64,000 bases of DNA from positions 1 to 64,000 of the forward strand of contig CATLOT010000020.1 of NCBI GenBank assembly GCA_950054155.1, written 5' to 3'. The notes below the pieces were generated by a model. That model saw only the letters and a program-made list of their open reading frames with translations, did no database searches and was not told the origin of the DNA. This document shows positions 35,905 through 45,665 of the stretch, piece by piece. The DNA is from an uncultured Bacteriovoracaceae bacterium (lineage in GTDB: Bacteria; Bdellovibrionota; Bacteriovoracia; Bacteriovoracales; Bacteriovoracaceae). The position numbers were made by a program, and so were the translations under genes. Within the stretch, counting starts at the first letter, position 1; each line of letters starts with the position of its first letter.

Positions 35905-37392
35905 ATGAAATCGACACTTAAACTTATTCTTATCGCAGCTCTGCTGAGCGTATCATTCTCTGGTCACGCCTTTTCAATTTGGACGGCCTTAAAGAGTGGA
36001 AATACTTTTGCGACAAATTATGATGTGGAAAATTACATCTGTACCCTTCATCTCAGTGATGAAGCACGAATCGAATTCTTTAAACAAGCTAATGGTGATT
36101 TCAATCGCTATGAAGAATTGAGGCGTCAATGGGCCCAAAAACGTTTCAATAGTGGTCTTAGACAAATGGCCTACGTCAGTGCCGTTCAACGTCATGCCAC
36201 GACTAGCTTTGGTAAAGAAACACGGGCCTTTAAAATCACCGAGAGCAATTACTTTAAAAGAACTCAAGAACTTGAAACACGAACGCTTAAGAAATGGCTT
36301 GATCAAAGATTAGGAATTGTAAAAGCTCGTATTGCCTTCGCTCAAGAACTTAAAAAGATAGGTTATCCCCATAAGAAAGATCAAGATGATACAGAGCTCT
36401 TCTTTGAGTGGTTCACTTTGCAAAAGAATCGTTTAAAAGAAAAGATCCGACTTGAGGAAGTGAGCAAGTATGAATACGAGCTAGCTCTTGGTTACCAGCG
36501 TGAATTCTATGTTCGTCCCGTTGAGATCTTTGACTTTGCCAAAGAGATGACGAGTAAAATCGACTCTCAAATCGAGGGAGCACGCCTGACACCTCGTGAG
36601 CTTGCTGAAATTGTCGCAAGTGACGAGAAGATTTCTATTATGGCGAAATCCATCGAACTCTTAGGTCCAAGCACTTTAACACTTTCAAAACTAAGTAGTG
36701 AAGCACCCGCTGTCTTTGACGACCTAAAAACGGAGCTTGAAAAAACTTCTTTGAGTCTTAATCAGATGCCAAAGTACTTTCAAGCAGCAGACCAACTCGC
36801 TCAAAGTAAGAGCGAAGCAGAACTCCAAGACAGTATTAAAGAAGCTCGAAATAAGTTTCTTCTCTCGCATAATGACTACACAGAGCTGATGAAAGCTAAA
36901 ATCTATGAACTCTCCCTAGCTCTTAAGTCGGGAGAAAAAATAGAATTTTCTGAACTTACAAAGTACCAGCAAATCGCTCAAGAGCAGGCGACACGCCTTT
37001 TGCAAGTTGCCCTTAATAATCCTGAGGATGTCGACTCGAGAATTGAGGACCATCTCATCTCTGGTATCACTCACTTAAGAGATCAGTTTTCATCTCTTAA
37101 TAAAGCAAGTAAAGAGGCAATTACGCTCACGAACTGGATCTTAAAATTTCAAGTTAAAAAGACGACTCTCGCAATAAAACCTCAAGCAAGAGTGACCTTG
37201 ATTGACAGAAACTCTTGGCAAGGACAAAAGAGAATCGAAGATTATCTTAGAAATAAGCAATTCACGGAGCGCCTTAACGAAACAAGGGAAGGAAAGCTGA
37301 GCAGAACAGGTGAGTATATTGATCTTCGTCTCACTAAAGATACTCGTTTAGAAGGTCATGATGCCTGGAGCTTCGTACTCGAACAATTTTAA
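35905..37392 (+). CDS. Secreted coiled-coil-rich protein of unknown function
   Basis: A 495-residue protein with a signal peptide (MKSTLKLILIAALLSVSFSG, cleavage near HAFS). The mature part is almost entirely helical, charged and Lys/Glu/Leu-rich, with long stretches suited to coiled coils (residues about 55-120 and 150-200). It has a single cysteine near 46 (NYICTLHLSDE). No family recognised. Located downstream of the outer-membrane barrel with a short spacer; it could be its periplasmic partner. Confidence 0.62.
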   Translation: MKSTLKLILIAALLSVSFSGHAFSIWTALKSGNTFATNYDVENYICTLHLSDEARIEFFKQANGDFNRYEELRRQWAQKRFNSGLRQMAYVSAVQRHATTSFGKETRAFKITESNYFKRTQELETRTLKKWLDQRLGIVKARIAFAQELKKIGYPHKKDQDDTELFFEWFTLQKNRLKEKIRLEEVSKYEYELALGYQREFYVRPVEIFDFAKEMTSKIDSQIEGARLTPRELAEIVASDEKISIMAKSIELLGPSTLTLSKLSSEAPAVFDDLKTELEKTSLSLNQMPKYFQAADQLAQSKSEAELQDSIKEARNKFLLSHNDYTELMKAKIYELSLALKSGEKIEFSELTKYQQIAQEQATRLLQVALNNPEDVDSRIEDHLISGITHLRDQFSSLNKASKEAITLTNWILKFQVKKTTLAIKPQARVTLIDRNSWQGQKRIEDYLRNKQFTERLNETREGKLSRTGEYIDLRLTKDTRLEGHDAWSFVLEQF

Positions 37393-37408
37393 TTCTCTTG
37401 TTATCATT

Positions 37409-37432
37409 ACGGGGTGATCTAATTCATCCCGT
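37409..37432 (+). promoter_or_regulatory. Inverted repeat just upstream of the AidB-like gene
   Basis: ACGGGGTGA (37409-37417) pairs with TCATCCCGT (37424-37432) across a six-base centre, with a single G-T wobble. It ends nine bases before the ATG and abuts the GAGG ribosome-binding site. No T-run follows, so it is more likely an operator or a translation-control hairpin than a terminator. Confidence 0.45.
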
Positions 37433-37441
37433 GAGGTAATC

Positions 37442-38983
37442 ATGAGTTTTATACAAGCTGCCCCTGAATTTACAAATCCCTTTGAAAAGCAACTCTTCCA
37501 AGAAATTCTTCAAATCACTCTCAAAGGAAAAACTAAAAAAGACACAATCACGGCAGACCTCAAGCAATTTAGCGATCAACTCCTAAGAGAAGTTCATGAC
37601 TGGTCGCTTGAAGCTGACGCTCATCCTCCACAGCATATTCCCTACTCTCCCTTTGGCGAGAGAATCGACACCATTAAAGTCCATGACAGCTGGAAAAAAC
37701 TCGATCAGCTTAGTGCGCGTGAAGGCCTTATCCAACTGGGCTACAATCCAGACGATTTAGAATCTGGACGTCTTCATCAATTCTTAAAACTCTTTCTCTT
37801 TCACCCCTCAAGCGCTTTTTATTCCTGTCCTCTTGCCATGACAGATGGTGCTGCCAAACTCATCACCACTCTTCTTAAAGGCCCTCTTAAAGAAAATGAA
37901 AAAGAAATTCTCACCAATGCTCTCACTCATCTTACAAGTCGTGACCCCGAGCACTTTTGGACCTCAGGTCAATGGATGACAGAGAAATCAGGAGGCAGTG
38001 ATGTTGGTCACTCTGAGACTGTGGCCAAGAAAGAAGGACAAGACTATCGCCTCTATGGGACAAAGTGGTTCACTTCGGCCACCACAAGTCAGATGTGCTT
38101 TACACTGGCCCGCACAGAAGATGCCCCCGAGGGAAGTCGTGGTCTGTCCCTCTTCTTTGTTAAACTCCATAAAGAAGATGGCTCCCTTAATCAAATGCAA
38201 GTGAGAAGATTAAAAGACAAGCTTGGCACTCACGCCCTTCCCACTGCAGAGATCGATCTTCAGGGAACACCAGCAACCCTCATTGGCAATAGTGGAGAGG
38301 GCGTAAAAACCATCTCTCACCTCTTTAATGTCACAAGAATTTATAATGCCGTCACAAGTGTGGCGAACTTCTTTCATATTCTTCATCTTGCCATCGATTA
38401 TAGTGAAAAGCGTGTGGCCTTTAAAAAGAGATTATGTGATCTCCCCCTTCACAAGAGAATGCTTGATGAAGCCAAAGAGGCCTGTCGAGACTGCATGCTC
38501 CTCACCTTCTATACTGTGGGCCTTCTGCAAAAAGAAGAAACACTAGCAGCAAAAGGAAAAAGAGATGAGGCCATCTCAACATTACTTCGTCTTATGACTC
38601 CCTTAACAAAGCTCTATACCGCCAAGATCAATATGCGGTGGACCAGTGAACTGATCGAATCCTTTGGCGGTGCGGGCTATATTGAGGATACCGGACTTCC
38701 TCGCCTTCTAAGAGACTCTCAGGTACTTTGCATTTGGGAGGGAACCACCAATGTTCTAAGCCTTGACTGCTTAAGGGCGATCACGAAAGAGAATGCTCTC
38801 AGTGTCTTCTTAAAGGAAGTCAGCTCTTCAAAAAGCTCAAAAGCCGTTGAAGGACTTGTTAACGACATCAATGCTCTTACTGCGAAGTGTGGCAATGAGA
38901 GTGAACTGTGGGAGTATCACGCCCGTGACCTCTCTTTTCTCTTATGCCAAACAATGATTGAATACTTAAAGTGCGAGGTTTAA
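37442..38983 (+). CDS. AidB-like acyl-CoA dehydrogenase family protein
   Basis: A 513-residue flavoprotein. The FAD-binding core is seen in [20 protein letters not shown] (about 178-197), [30 protein letters not shown], and the C-terminal [36 protein letters not shown] (split here by a short linker) near 420-450. The [11 protein letters not shown] motif is typical of the AidB/ACAD11-like branch rather than of the short-chain fatty-acid enzymes. AidB is linked to the alkylation response and may bind DNA; other relatives act on acyl-CoA. The 3' end overlaps that of cpaF by four bases. Confidence 0.85.
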   Translation: MSFIQAAPEFTNPFEKQLFQEILQITLKGKTKKDTITADLKQFSDQLLREVHDWSLEADAHPPQHIPYSPFGERIDTIKVHDSWKKLDQLSAREGLIQLGYNPDDLESGRLHQFLKLFLFHPSSAFYSCPLAMTDGAAKLITTLLKGPLKENEKEILTNALTHLTSRDPEHFWTSGQWMTEKSGGSDVGHSETVAKKEGQDYRLYGTKWFTSATTSQMCFTLARTEDAPEGSRGLSLFFVKLHKEDGSLNQMQVRRLKDKLGTHALPTAEIDLQGTPATLIGNSGEGVKTISHLFNVTRIYNAVTSVANFFHILHLAIDYSEKRVAFKKRLCDLPLHKRMLDEAKEACRDCMLLTFYTVGLLQKEETLAAKGKRDEAISTLLRLMTPLTKLYTAKINMRWTSELIESFGGAGYIEDTGLPRLLRDSQVLCIWEGTTNVLSLDCLRAITKENALSVFLKEVSSSKSSKAVEGLVNDINALTAKCGNESELWEYHARDLSFLLCQTMIEYLKCEV

Positions 38984-40110
38984 GCAGCCTGCTTCTTGAG
39001 ATCATTATACCATTCAGGACTAATGAATTGATTCTTAGGAAAGGGAAGCTTGTTAACGACGATATCTTCAAAGAAGGTCGGAACATAATTACAGGGAACC
39101 ATCTCCCCTACATACTTTCCGGTTTCAGGATCTTTTCCCGTTTGCACCCAACGAAAAATATCACGAGAGATATAGTTACCATTCTTATCAATGCCTAGAA
39201 TCTCACTAATGTGACTAGTACGACGACCACCATCGTGATAGCGGCTACACTGAACGATAATTTGCATGGCCGAGGCCACCATCTTTCTCACTGCATCTGG
39301 TGGAATTTTTGTATCGCCCATCAGACAAAGAGTCTCAAGACGAGTACAAGCATCGATGGGGTTATTAGCGTGAACTGTTCCCATAGAACCATCGTGACCC
39401 GTATTCATTACCTGAATGAGATCAAGTGCTTCTTCTCCCCTTACCTCTCCAACAATAATACGATCAGGTCTAAGTCTCATCGCCGAAATCACTAGTTCTC
39501 GAATAGTCACTTCTTCAACGCCTCGAGTGGGATCGGCCTTACGGGTTTCAAAGTTTACCACGTGCTCGGCCTTCACCTGCAGCTCGGCCGCATCTTCAAT
39601 AATAAGAAGACGCTGTGTTTTTGGAATTCTTGAGCCAAGAACATTGAGCATGGTTGTCTTACCAGAGCCCGTTCCTCCACTCACAATAATATTCTTTCCA
39701 AGATGAATACAGATATCAAGAAAGCGCGCTGCCGCTTTAGAAACAGAGCCAAAGGCAATGAGATCATTAAGGGTTAACTTCTCCTTAGAGAACTTTCGAA
39801 TAGCAACTGTTGTCCCGTTCTTCGCCATCGGTGGTAAGACCACGTGAATACGAGAGCCATCAGGAAGACGAGCATCTAGCCTGGGATTATCATTATCAAT
39901 AACTCGACCCACAGACTGCGCAATCGCTCTCATGGCCGAAATAAGGGCATCTTCACTAGGAAATTGATTTTCAGTTTTATAGACGAGACCCTTCTTTTCC
40001 ACAAAGACTTCATGGGCCCCATTGATCATGACTTCTGAGACACCTTCGTCTTCTAGTAAGTCGCGAATAGGCGAGAGCAAACTCGCAATTGCATCATTAA
40101 ATACTGACAT
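38980..40110 (-). CDS. cpaF: CpaF/TadA-type secretion ATPase
   Basis: A 376-residue type II/IV secretion ATPase of the Flp-pilus (tad) type. It has the N-terminal domain ([20 protein letters not shown]), the Walker [20 protein letters not shown], the Asp box [12 protein letters not shown], the Walker B region [20 protein letters not shown] and the His box [13 protein letters not shown]. It would power pilus assembly at the inner membrane. No other tad gene is in the window, so it is an orphan here. Upstream lie the cupredoxin-like gene (six bases away) and a divergent run of secreted proteins. Confidence 0.92.
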   Translation of the reverse strand: MSVFNDAIASLLSPIRDLLEDEGVSEVMINGAHEVFVEKKGLVYKTENQFPSEDALISAMRAIAQSVGRVIDNDNPRLDARLPDGSRIHVVLPPMAKNGTTVAIRKFSKEKLTLNDLIAFGSVSKAAARFLDICIHLGKNIIVSGGTGSGKTTMLNVLGSRIPKTQRLLIIEDAAELQVKAEHVVNFETRKADPTRGVEEVTIRELVISAMRLRPDRIIVGEVRGEEALDLIQVMNTGHDGSMGTVHANNPIDACTRLETLCLMGDTKIPPDAVRKMVASAMQIIVQCSRYHDGGRRTSHISEILGIDKNGNYISRDIFRWVQTGKDPETGKYVGEMVPCNYVPTFFEDIVVNKLPFPKNQFISPEWYNDLKKQAA

Positions 40111-40116
40111 GGGCTC

Positions 40117-40575
40117 CTATTCTTCCCTTGGCATCCAAATCTTTACACGCTCACTGGCGATTGTTCTTTGGGCCCTTTCCTTTTTCACATCCTGTGGTCG
40201 CTCTAAAACTGTTAAACGCCCCTTCTCAATTGAGGTTGGGCAATAGAACTCCACACTTTCTTTTCGGTCAAAAAGAAGGGTTCCTTCACTGATTTTTCCT
40301 TTTTCTGCCGATAAAAAGAGATCTTTTCCCTTTAGAATGAAACAATTCTTGCTGTCAGTGGTGCTGGTCACAAAGAATCTGACCTTTTCACCCTTAAAAA
40401 CACTAATTTTTTGCGGATAAAATCCCTCTTCAGTGACAATTATTGATATTTCACGTTGAGGAAGCTCAAACTTTCGGGGCTTACTATAAGGGCCTTCATC
40501 AAGGGCATAAACACCTTGCCAGGTGACTAACGCCCATAAAATCAAGGAGATAGTTAATGTTGTCTTCGCTTTAAT
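40117..40575 (-). CDS. Exported cupredoxin-like protein, apparent ATT start
   Basis: A 152-residue protein when started at ATT. Only then does it have a complete signal peptide (KAKTTLTISLILWALVTWQ up to GVYALD) and a GGAGG site eight bases upstream. No ATG, GTG or TTG lies between that site and a TTG at 40545, which would remove the positively charged N-region and lacks a site. The body (about 40-130) has a cupredoxin-like beta-sandwich: ISIIVTEEGFYPQKISVFKG, VRFFVTSTTDSKNCFILKG and VEFYCPTSIEKGRLTV. The His ligands normally around the Cys are not visible, so it may not bind copper normally. It lies directly upstream of cpaF. Confidence 0.72.
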   Translation of the reverse strand: MKAKTTLTISLILWALVTWQGVYALDEGPYSKPRKFELPQREISIIVTEEGFYPQKISVFKGEKVRFFVTSTTDSKNCFILKGKDLFLSAEKGKISEGTLLFDRKESVEFYCPTSIEKGRLTVLERPQDVKKERAQRTIASERVKIWMPREE

Positions 40576-40583
40576 GGCCCTAT

Positions 40584-40588
40584 CCTCC
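40584..40588 (-). promoter_or_regulatory. Ribosome-binding site that decides an ATT start
   Basis: GGAGG on the minus strand, eight bases before ATT at 40575-40573. An in-frame TAG stop lies just upstream and no standard start codon lies between, so this site points to ATT as the start of the cupredoxin-like gene. Confidence 0.6.
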
Positions 40589-40641
40589 GTCTAGGTTTCT
40601 TACCTAATCGGAAGACAGACCAAAATACTTTACTAATTAAG

Positions 40642-41166
40642 TCAGATTTGAGGTCGACTGAAGGGGAAAATCAGCGCCATCTTTCCATCACGCTCTTCAA
40701 TTCGCATTTTCTCTCCATCACAATTCATAGGAACCGGAAAGGATTGCTTAAAAACACTGCGGGTTTTTCCATATTGGCCAAACTTGCGTTCAATATCGGC
40801 TTCTACAGTGACCTGACCATCCTTAACCTTGATATCAAACTTGCCCCCTTCAACCGGCTTGCCCTCTAAAAGGTAGACCATCCCCTCTTTTTCTTCGATC
40901 CACTTTCCTTCCTGAAGGGGAAATGAATCTGTAAAGAAAGGATCTTTTTCAAAGGCCTTTTGGATTTCTTTAAAAGCTTCATCATTCATCGATTGATCAA
41001 GCATACTATCCATACGCTTAAGAAAATCGTCCTTAAAGAATCCTTTGAGGGCTTCATTATCGCGAAAAAAACGTGAGCGTAAATCTTTAGGGTCCTGTGC
41101 AAAGAGCACAGGACTAAGAAACAAATGAATAAGCAGACAGGCAATAAGACTTTTCTTCATCATCAC
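40642..41166 (-). CDS. Secreted alpha-crystallin-like (Hsp20-fold) protein
   Basis: A 174-residue protein with a signal peptide (MMMKKSLIACLLIHLFLSPVLFA). The mature part has a helical N-terminal half rich in Phe and Met (RSRFFRDNEALKGFFKDDFL), followed at about 100-170 by a pattern resembling the alpha-crystallin domain: GKFDIKVKDGQVTVEADIER, then SVFKQSFPVPMNCDGEKMRI and DGKMALIFPF. Small heat-shock proteins are normally cytoplasmic, so an exported form would be a periplasmic holdase. The match is by pattern only. Confidence 0.6.
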   Translation of the reverse strand: MMMKKSLIACLLIHLFLSPVLFAQDPKDLRSRFFRDNEALKGFFKDDFLKRMDSMLDQSMNDEAFKEIQKAFEKDPFFTDSFPLQEGKWIEEKEGMVYLLEGKPVEGGKFDIKVKDGQVTVEADIERKFGQYGKTRSVFKQSFPVPMNCDGEKMRIEERDGKMALIFPFSRPQI

Positions 41167-41183
41167 CTATTATAGACAAAAAA

Positions 41184-41765
41184 TTAATATTTTACACTAC
41201 ATCCATAAGGCTTTGATTTTGCCACGCTGACAGCTTTTCCCGCAAGAACTTCACCGAGCGCTTTATCAACGTAGTTAGTGGCCCCATGAATATCAGCCTG
41301 GTTAGCAGAAGCGACACTATCAATAGCCCCTTGATAAACGATAGAACCCTTAGGGTCTATGATAAACATATGGGGAGTGGTCTTGGCCCCATACTTTTGT
41401 CCTATCTCGCCATTACTATCAAGAAGGAGAGAGATCGATTGCATCTGCTCTTTTGAGTAGGTCTCTTTAGCCGCATCAGAATTCTTAAGATAACCCTGTT
41501 TTCCAGGAGCAGACGAATTAATCGTAAGCCATGAAACCTTACCGCGATATTTCTTTTGAAGCATTTGCATATTCTTGGCGTCATAATGCTTGCGCACAAA
41601 AGGGCACCCTTCATTAAACCACTCAAGAACCACAAACTTACCCTTGTGGTCATTAAGAGCTGCCTTAGTAGGAGCACCATTAAGATTGAATTCGGGAGCC
41701 AGGGTATTATTATCAATCGCATAAATTTGTGATGTCAAAATGAGAGAAAAGAGTAGAGATTTCAA
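41184..41765 (-). CDS. Exported redoxin / AhpC-TSA-like protein
   Basis: A 193-residue thioredoxin-fold protein with a signal peptide (MKSLLFSLILTSQIYA). The fold is seen in PEFNLNGAPTKAALNDHKGK, VVLEWFNEGCPFVRKHYDAK with a single Cys in place of CxxC (near 54), LDSNGEIGQKYGAKTTPHMF and IDPKGSIVYQGAIDS. Lack of the second Cys argues against classical disulphide exchange; it is closer to the AhpC/TSA-like periplasmic redoxins. It lies 17 bases upstream of the alpha-crystallin-like gene on the same strand. Confidence 0.82.
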   Translation of the reverse strand: MKSLLFSLILTSQIYAIDNNTLAPEFNLNGAPTKAALNDHKGKFVVLEWFNEGCPFVRKHYDAKNMQMLQKKYRGKVSWLTINSSAPGKQGYLKNSDAAKETYSKEQMQSISLLLDSNGEIGQKYGAKTTPHMFIIDPKGSIVYQGAIDSVASANQADIHGATNYVDKALGEVLAGKAVSVAKSKPYGCSVKY

Positions 41766-41835
41766 GTTGTCCTCCTTGAATCTAGATTAAGTTACTCCAT
41801 TATCAACCTAGAATTTAGGTGGACACAAGATAAAG

Positions 41836-42558
41836 CTATTCGACAGCCCCACATTTTATAAGTTCTTCCTGAATTTCAGGAAAATTCTTAGACAGACTTA
41901 AAGCTGTAAAGGTTTGCTTGCGCCGGCCACGCCCTCTTTCAACTTTAACATTGGGATCTATATCAGGGTGCAGGCAAAAGAGCTTAACCATGCCTAGCAA
42001 GCGGCGACTTGAGGCTTCCATTAAATAAGTAAAATTACCACCATTTCGGCCATCAATATGGGCGCCTAATTGATTAAGATAAGTGTCGACCGAAGGAATG
42101 AACTTCTCCTCAGTCTCGGGCTTTGAGTCCGTGAGTAAATTAAAAATGGCAGCATTGGCCACATCTTCTTTAAGAGGGGCGAGATCAAAAATCGCCTCCC
42201 ACGCCTCGGTCTGATCACTAAGCTCAGCAAGCATGCGGGCGCTCTCCCCTTCATCATCCTCAGAATCAGGATTCGCTCCCCCTTTAATGAGGTAGTAACC
42301 AATAATGAGCCTCTTATTTTCAACGGCCTTATTCAGGATGAGCTCCCCTTCTTTATTAGGGACATTAATTTCAAAAGAACCAACACTTAGTTTTTCAATA
42401 ACGTAACTGACATCATTTTGAACAATGGCCGTGGTCAATTCCTCAAGAAGAGAGAGGTTAACAACACGAGCTTCGGTTTCACCTTGAACAATATTTTCCT
42501 GCTCATGCATTTCACAACCAAAGAACAAGAGAAGGCATAAAAGTGTGAGCTTCTTCAT
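41836..42558 (-). CDS. Ankyrin-repeat lipoprotein
   Basis: A 240-residue protein with a short lipoprotein signal ending in LLLFFGCEM (lipobox Cys near 15). The mature part shows ankyrin-type repeats: NKEGELILNKAVENKRLIIG then KGGANPDSEDDEGESARMLA (about 67-110), and LNQLGAHIDGRNGGNFTYLM followed by HPDIDPNV near 160-205. Its ATG overlaps the TAA of the TonB-dependent receptor by one base (TAATG), so it is coupled to the receptor and is the last gene of that operon. It probably sits on the periplasmic face of a membrane as a binding partner of the receptor system. Confidence 0.78.
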   Translation of the reverse strand: MKKLTLLCLLLFFGCEMHEQENIVQGETEARVVNLSLLEELTTAIVQNDVSYVIEKLSVGSFEINVPNKEGELILNKAVENKRLIIGYYLIKGGANPDSEDDEGESARMLAELSDQTEAWEAIFDLAPLKEDVANAAIFNLLTDSKPETEEKFIPSVDTYLNQLGAHIDGRNGGNFTYLMEASSRRLLGMVKLFCLHPDIDPNVKVERGRGRRKQTFTALSLSKNFPEIQEELIKCGAVE

Positions 42559-45500
42559 TAGAATGTCCTCGTAAAGCTAAGGGATGCGCGACGCCCCTTC
42601 TTATAGGTTTCCGTAATTTCATCACCCATAGTAAGTTCAGCATCGGGATTTAAAATATTTTGCAGTTTAAAGCGGATTTTATTTTTGTCCTCTGATCCAA
42701 ATTTTTGACTGATAACAAAGTCAAGCTGATTAAAGGGTTCTTGATAGGTATCAGGTCTCCGGTCTGTTCCCACGGTATCAATTCTGGCCCCAAAGCGATT
42801 AAAGAGCACCGTCGCATTAAAACCCGTATCTTTATTATCATAATCCAGATTAACATTGATCACGTAAGGACTTTGCCCTTGAAGGGGTCGAGAAGTATTC
42901 GTGACCTGACTGCTGAGTTCTTCAAAGATTTGCATCTCACTATCAATATAAGCGTAGTTCCCTCCAAGAGCGAGTGGCTGAAGACGTGGGTGGAGAAAAC
43001 CAAAATTCTTTCTAAACTCTAGCTCAAATCCACGAACCTTGGCATTACCCACATTCGCAAGTTGGAAGCCACCTTCTGAATAAGTAAGCACTCCGTTTTG
43101 AAAACTTCCGGCCACCTCTTCAATCGGGTTTTGAAATTCTTTATCAAAAACACCTAAACTGATATTTTCTTGGTTCCCAAAATACCACTCAATCCTAGCG
43201 TCAAGATTCGTAATAATCGTCCCACTAAGATTAGGGTTACCATTAACGCTTCGGTCTCTTTCATCATCGTAGTAACCAACAGGGTTAAGGTCTTTAAAGG
43301 CAGGGCGACTAATGGTCTCACTATAACCAAAGCGAATCTGCATAGAGTCCGTAAGGAAGTAAGTCAGTCCGGCCGCAGGCAGGTAGTCTTTCATGATAAG
43401 GGAGTTTTGAACTTCAACGAGCTGACTTCCCTCATAGGTCGTAATATCCTGACGGCTATCTTCAAAGCGCATCCCAAGATTAAGTCGCAGCTTATTATAG
43501 ATCTTAGTGTCCGTATCAAAGAAGAAAGAGCGAAGCTCTTGCTTGGCCTCGAAGCGGTCACTTGGAACAGTTGTGTCCACAAGATTACAAGCTCCCGCTC
43601 TAATCACCTCATCAGTACAGATTTGATCGGGTGAGCCCCCAAGGATATTTGGGTCACCTGTGATATTGACGGCCGCTGCCGTATCCACTTCATACTTAAA
43701 GCGCTGAAAGCGAGAGGTGCGCTCTTTATTCATCACACCTGTACCCACTTTTGTGTGCAGCTCAAAGTTCTTAGTCTCTACAAGAGGAAGCTCAAGACTG
43801 ATTTCCCCTTCTCTCACCTCATCTTCAACAAGGCCAAAGACTCTCTCATTTGAGCGCCCTTGATTGTCAAAGCGCCTCTGGCCTTCATCGACAAGCACTT
43901 GATAGTAGCGAGAATCAGGCTGATCCATCTGAGCACTTGATAAGCTTCCACGCCACTTAAGAAGTCTCTTTTGATTACTGCCAAGTTGATGAGTACCATT
44001 CACAATTTGACTTAATAGGAGCCTCTCCTGCCACTCAATATTAGTCCCTTCAAACTCATTATCTTGAGTACGGATATAGCGCTTTTCTACACGATCGGTA
44101 GTCTTTCTTAACACAAGGGTATTGGCCCTGATATCTGCCATAGGACCAAGATCCACCCCAAGATTGAGCATCCCCGAAAGGTTGATATCCCTTCTTGAGC
44201 GCTCATTTTCTTGAATGCCTGTGCGCGTAAGTTCACTTGATTCCGAGGAGACAACATCATAAGACTGTCTTGAGACATCGTCATAGCTATAGCGGTCACT
44301 ATAGAGACCGGCCAGATTAAAACCAAATTTCTTTCCACGGTGCTTAAGAGTATTGCCAACACTGAGCGAGAGTCCCGGAGGGAGATTAGTTCTCTCTTTA
44401 GTCGTGCTGTAATTTCTTTTAAAGGCTAAACCATAGTTAACAGTATTAGGGTCGTTATTACTAATACGCTGACCATTGGCCGTGGCATTTCTAATAATTT
44501 GTGGAAGTTCACGAGTGCCATCATCAATCCCAAGCCAGTCTTTAGAACCCCCTTCATAAGTATCCAGGCGCCCTTGTCCATCTTCATAGCTGGTTTTAAG
44601 AGTCACCTTTGCGGTGAATTCTTCTGGGATATCCTTTGTTTTAAGATTAACGGCCCCGCCACCAAAATTACCGGGAAGCCCAGGGGCATAACTTTTTTGA
44701 ATGACCATTGACTCAAGAATTCCCGCTGGAAAGAGGTCAAGCTGAACCACGCGACGGGTAGGATCAGGAGACGGAAGACTTGTTCCATTGAGAAGAACAT
44801 TTGAATAACGCTCACCGAGACCACGAATATAGACAAAGCGACCATCAACAACGGTAAGCCCAGTAACACGGGCAAGAGAACTCGCAGCATTAGAGTCTCC
44901 ACTCTTACTCATCTGCTCAGCCCCTAAAACATCAGCAACAGTAGAGGCCTTGCGGCGGACTTCGATTAAGGAAGCCAAACTTCCCTTGACGTGGGGAGCG
45001 ACAACCACAAATTCATCTAATTCAAGACCTGCTGGTATAAGAGCGATCTTTAAATCAAGAGGTTTCTTCGCCGTTACCGTTTTATTGGCGACCGTCTGAG
45101 TTGAGAAGGCCTTATGAAGAATAGTCAGGGAGTAGCGCCCCTGGGGAACTTCAACCTTAAAGCGACCATCATCACTCGTCTCTAGAGTGTTATCCACACC
45201 GGTAATAAAAACACGAGCCCCAGAAAGTGGCTTACCACTGTCATCGACAATAGTTCCTGAAAGAACTCCCTTTGGAGCATTAGGATCAATTTTAAGTGGA
45301 AGATTAGGCTCTGAGATATCAACATCTTCACTCTGCTGCTCAGAAAAAGTATTGATGAGAACTTGAGTGGTCTCCCCTTTACTCACAAGAAATGAAACCG
45401 ATTGAACGTCATCTCCTTTTTTAAGTTCAAAGAAGTGACGGCCCTCTTTAAGGACCTCCACAATAAGACCTGATTCATCTGATTTTCTAATCAATTGACC

Positions 45501-45665
45501 ATCGATAGTGATTTGGACTCCAGGAAAAGGAACTCCATCTTTAAAGACCATCCCTTGGAAAGTACCAACCTTATCATCACGAGTAGAGCGGGCTTCGCCA
45601 CTAAAAGCAATTAAGAGGGAAAAGAGAATAACTAATATATTTTTAACGGAACCATTTACAGGCAT
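42558..45665 (-). CDS. TonB-dependent receptor with carboxypeptidase-regulatory-like domains
   Basis: A 1035-residue outer-membrane receptor. After the signal segment (NILVILFSLLIAFSGEA) come two regulatory-like beta-sandwich domains (about 30-100, and 125-200 with GTIVDDSGKPLSGARVFITG). The plug domain follows (TGLTVVDGRFVYIRGLGERY, VLLNGTSLPSPDPTRRV, GAVNLKTKDIP). The rest is the barrel, with a C-terminal phenylalanine (ASLSFTRTF). This type imports a bulky substrate, often a glycan or metal complex, using TonB energy; the substrate is unknown. The start at 45665 has GGGGAGG upstream, while an earlier ATG has no site. It overlaps the TPR gene by 10 bases. Confidence 0.9.
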   Translation of the reverse strand: MPVNGSVKNILVILFSLLIAFSGEARSTRDDKVGTFQGMVFKDGVPFPGVQITIDGQLIRKSDESGLIVEVLKEGRHFFELKKGDDVQSVSFLVSKGETTQVLINTFSEQQSEDVDISEPNLPLKIDPNAPKGVLSGTIVDDSGKPLSGARVFITGVDNTLETSDDGRFKVEVPQGRYSLTILHKAFSTQTVANKTVTAKKPLDLKIALIPAGLELDEFVVVAPHVKGSLASLIEVRRKASTVADVLGAEQMSKSGDSNAASSLARVTGLTVVDGRFVYIRGLGERYSNVLLNGTSLPSPDPTRRVVQLDLFPAGILESMVIQKSYAPGLPGNFGGGAVNLKTKDIPEEFTAKVTLKTSYEDGQGRLDTYEGGSKDWLGIDDGTRELPQIIRNATANGQRISNNDPNTVNYGLAFKRNYSTTKERTNLPPGLSLSVGNTLKHRGKKFGFNLAGLYSDRYSYDDVSRQSYDVVSSESSELTRTGIQENERSRRDINLSGMLNLGVDLGPMADIRANTLVLRKTTDRVEKRYIRTQDNEFEGTNIEWQERLLLSQIVNGTHQLGSNQKRLLKWRGSLSSAQMDQPDSRYYQVLVDEGQRRFDNQGRSNERVFGLVEDEVREGEISLELPLVETKNFELHTKVGTGVMNKERTSRFQRFKYEVDTAAAVNITGDPNILGGSPDQICTDEVIRAGACNLVDTTVPSDRFEAKQELRSFFFDTDTKIYNKLRLNLGMRFEDSRQDITTYEGSQLVEVQNSLIMKDYLPAAGLTYFLTDSMQIRFGYSETISRPAFKDLNPVGYYDDERDRSVNGNPNLSGTIITNLDARIEWYFGNQENISLGVFDKEFQNPIEEVAGSFQNGVLTYSEGGFQLANVGNAKVRGFELEFRKNFGFLHPRLQPLALGGNYAYIDSEMQIFEELSSQVTNTSRPLQGQSPYVINVNLDYDNKDTGFNATVLFNRFGARIDTVGTDRRPDTYQEPFNQLDFVISQKFGSEDKNKIRFKLQNILNPDAELTMGDEITETYKKGRRASLSFTRTF

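Noticed and set aside
40543-40545. TTG as start of the cupredoxin-like gene
   Set aside because: No ribosome-binding site upstream, and the signal peptide would lose its charged N-region.
43170-43634. Plus-strand 154-residue open frame inside the TonB-dependent receptor
   Set aside because: Antisense shadow of the barrel region; the barrel reading is clearly the real one.
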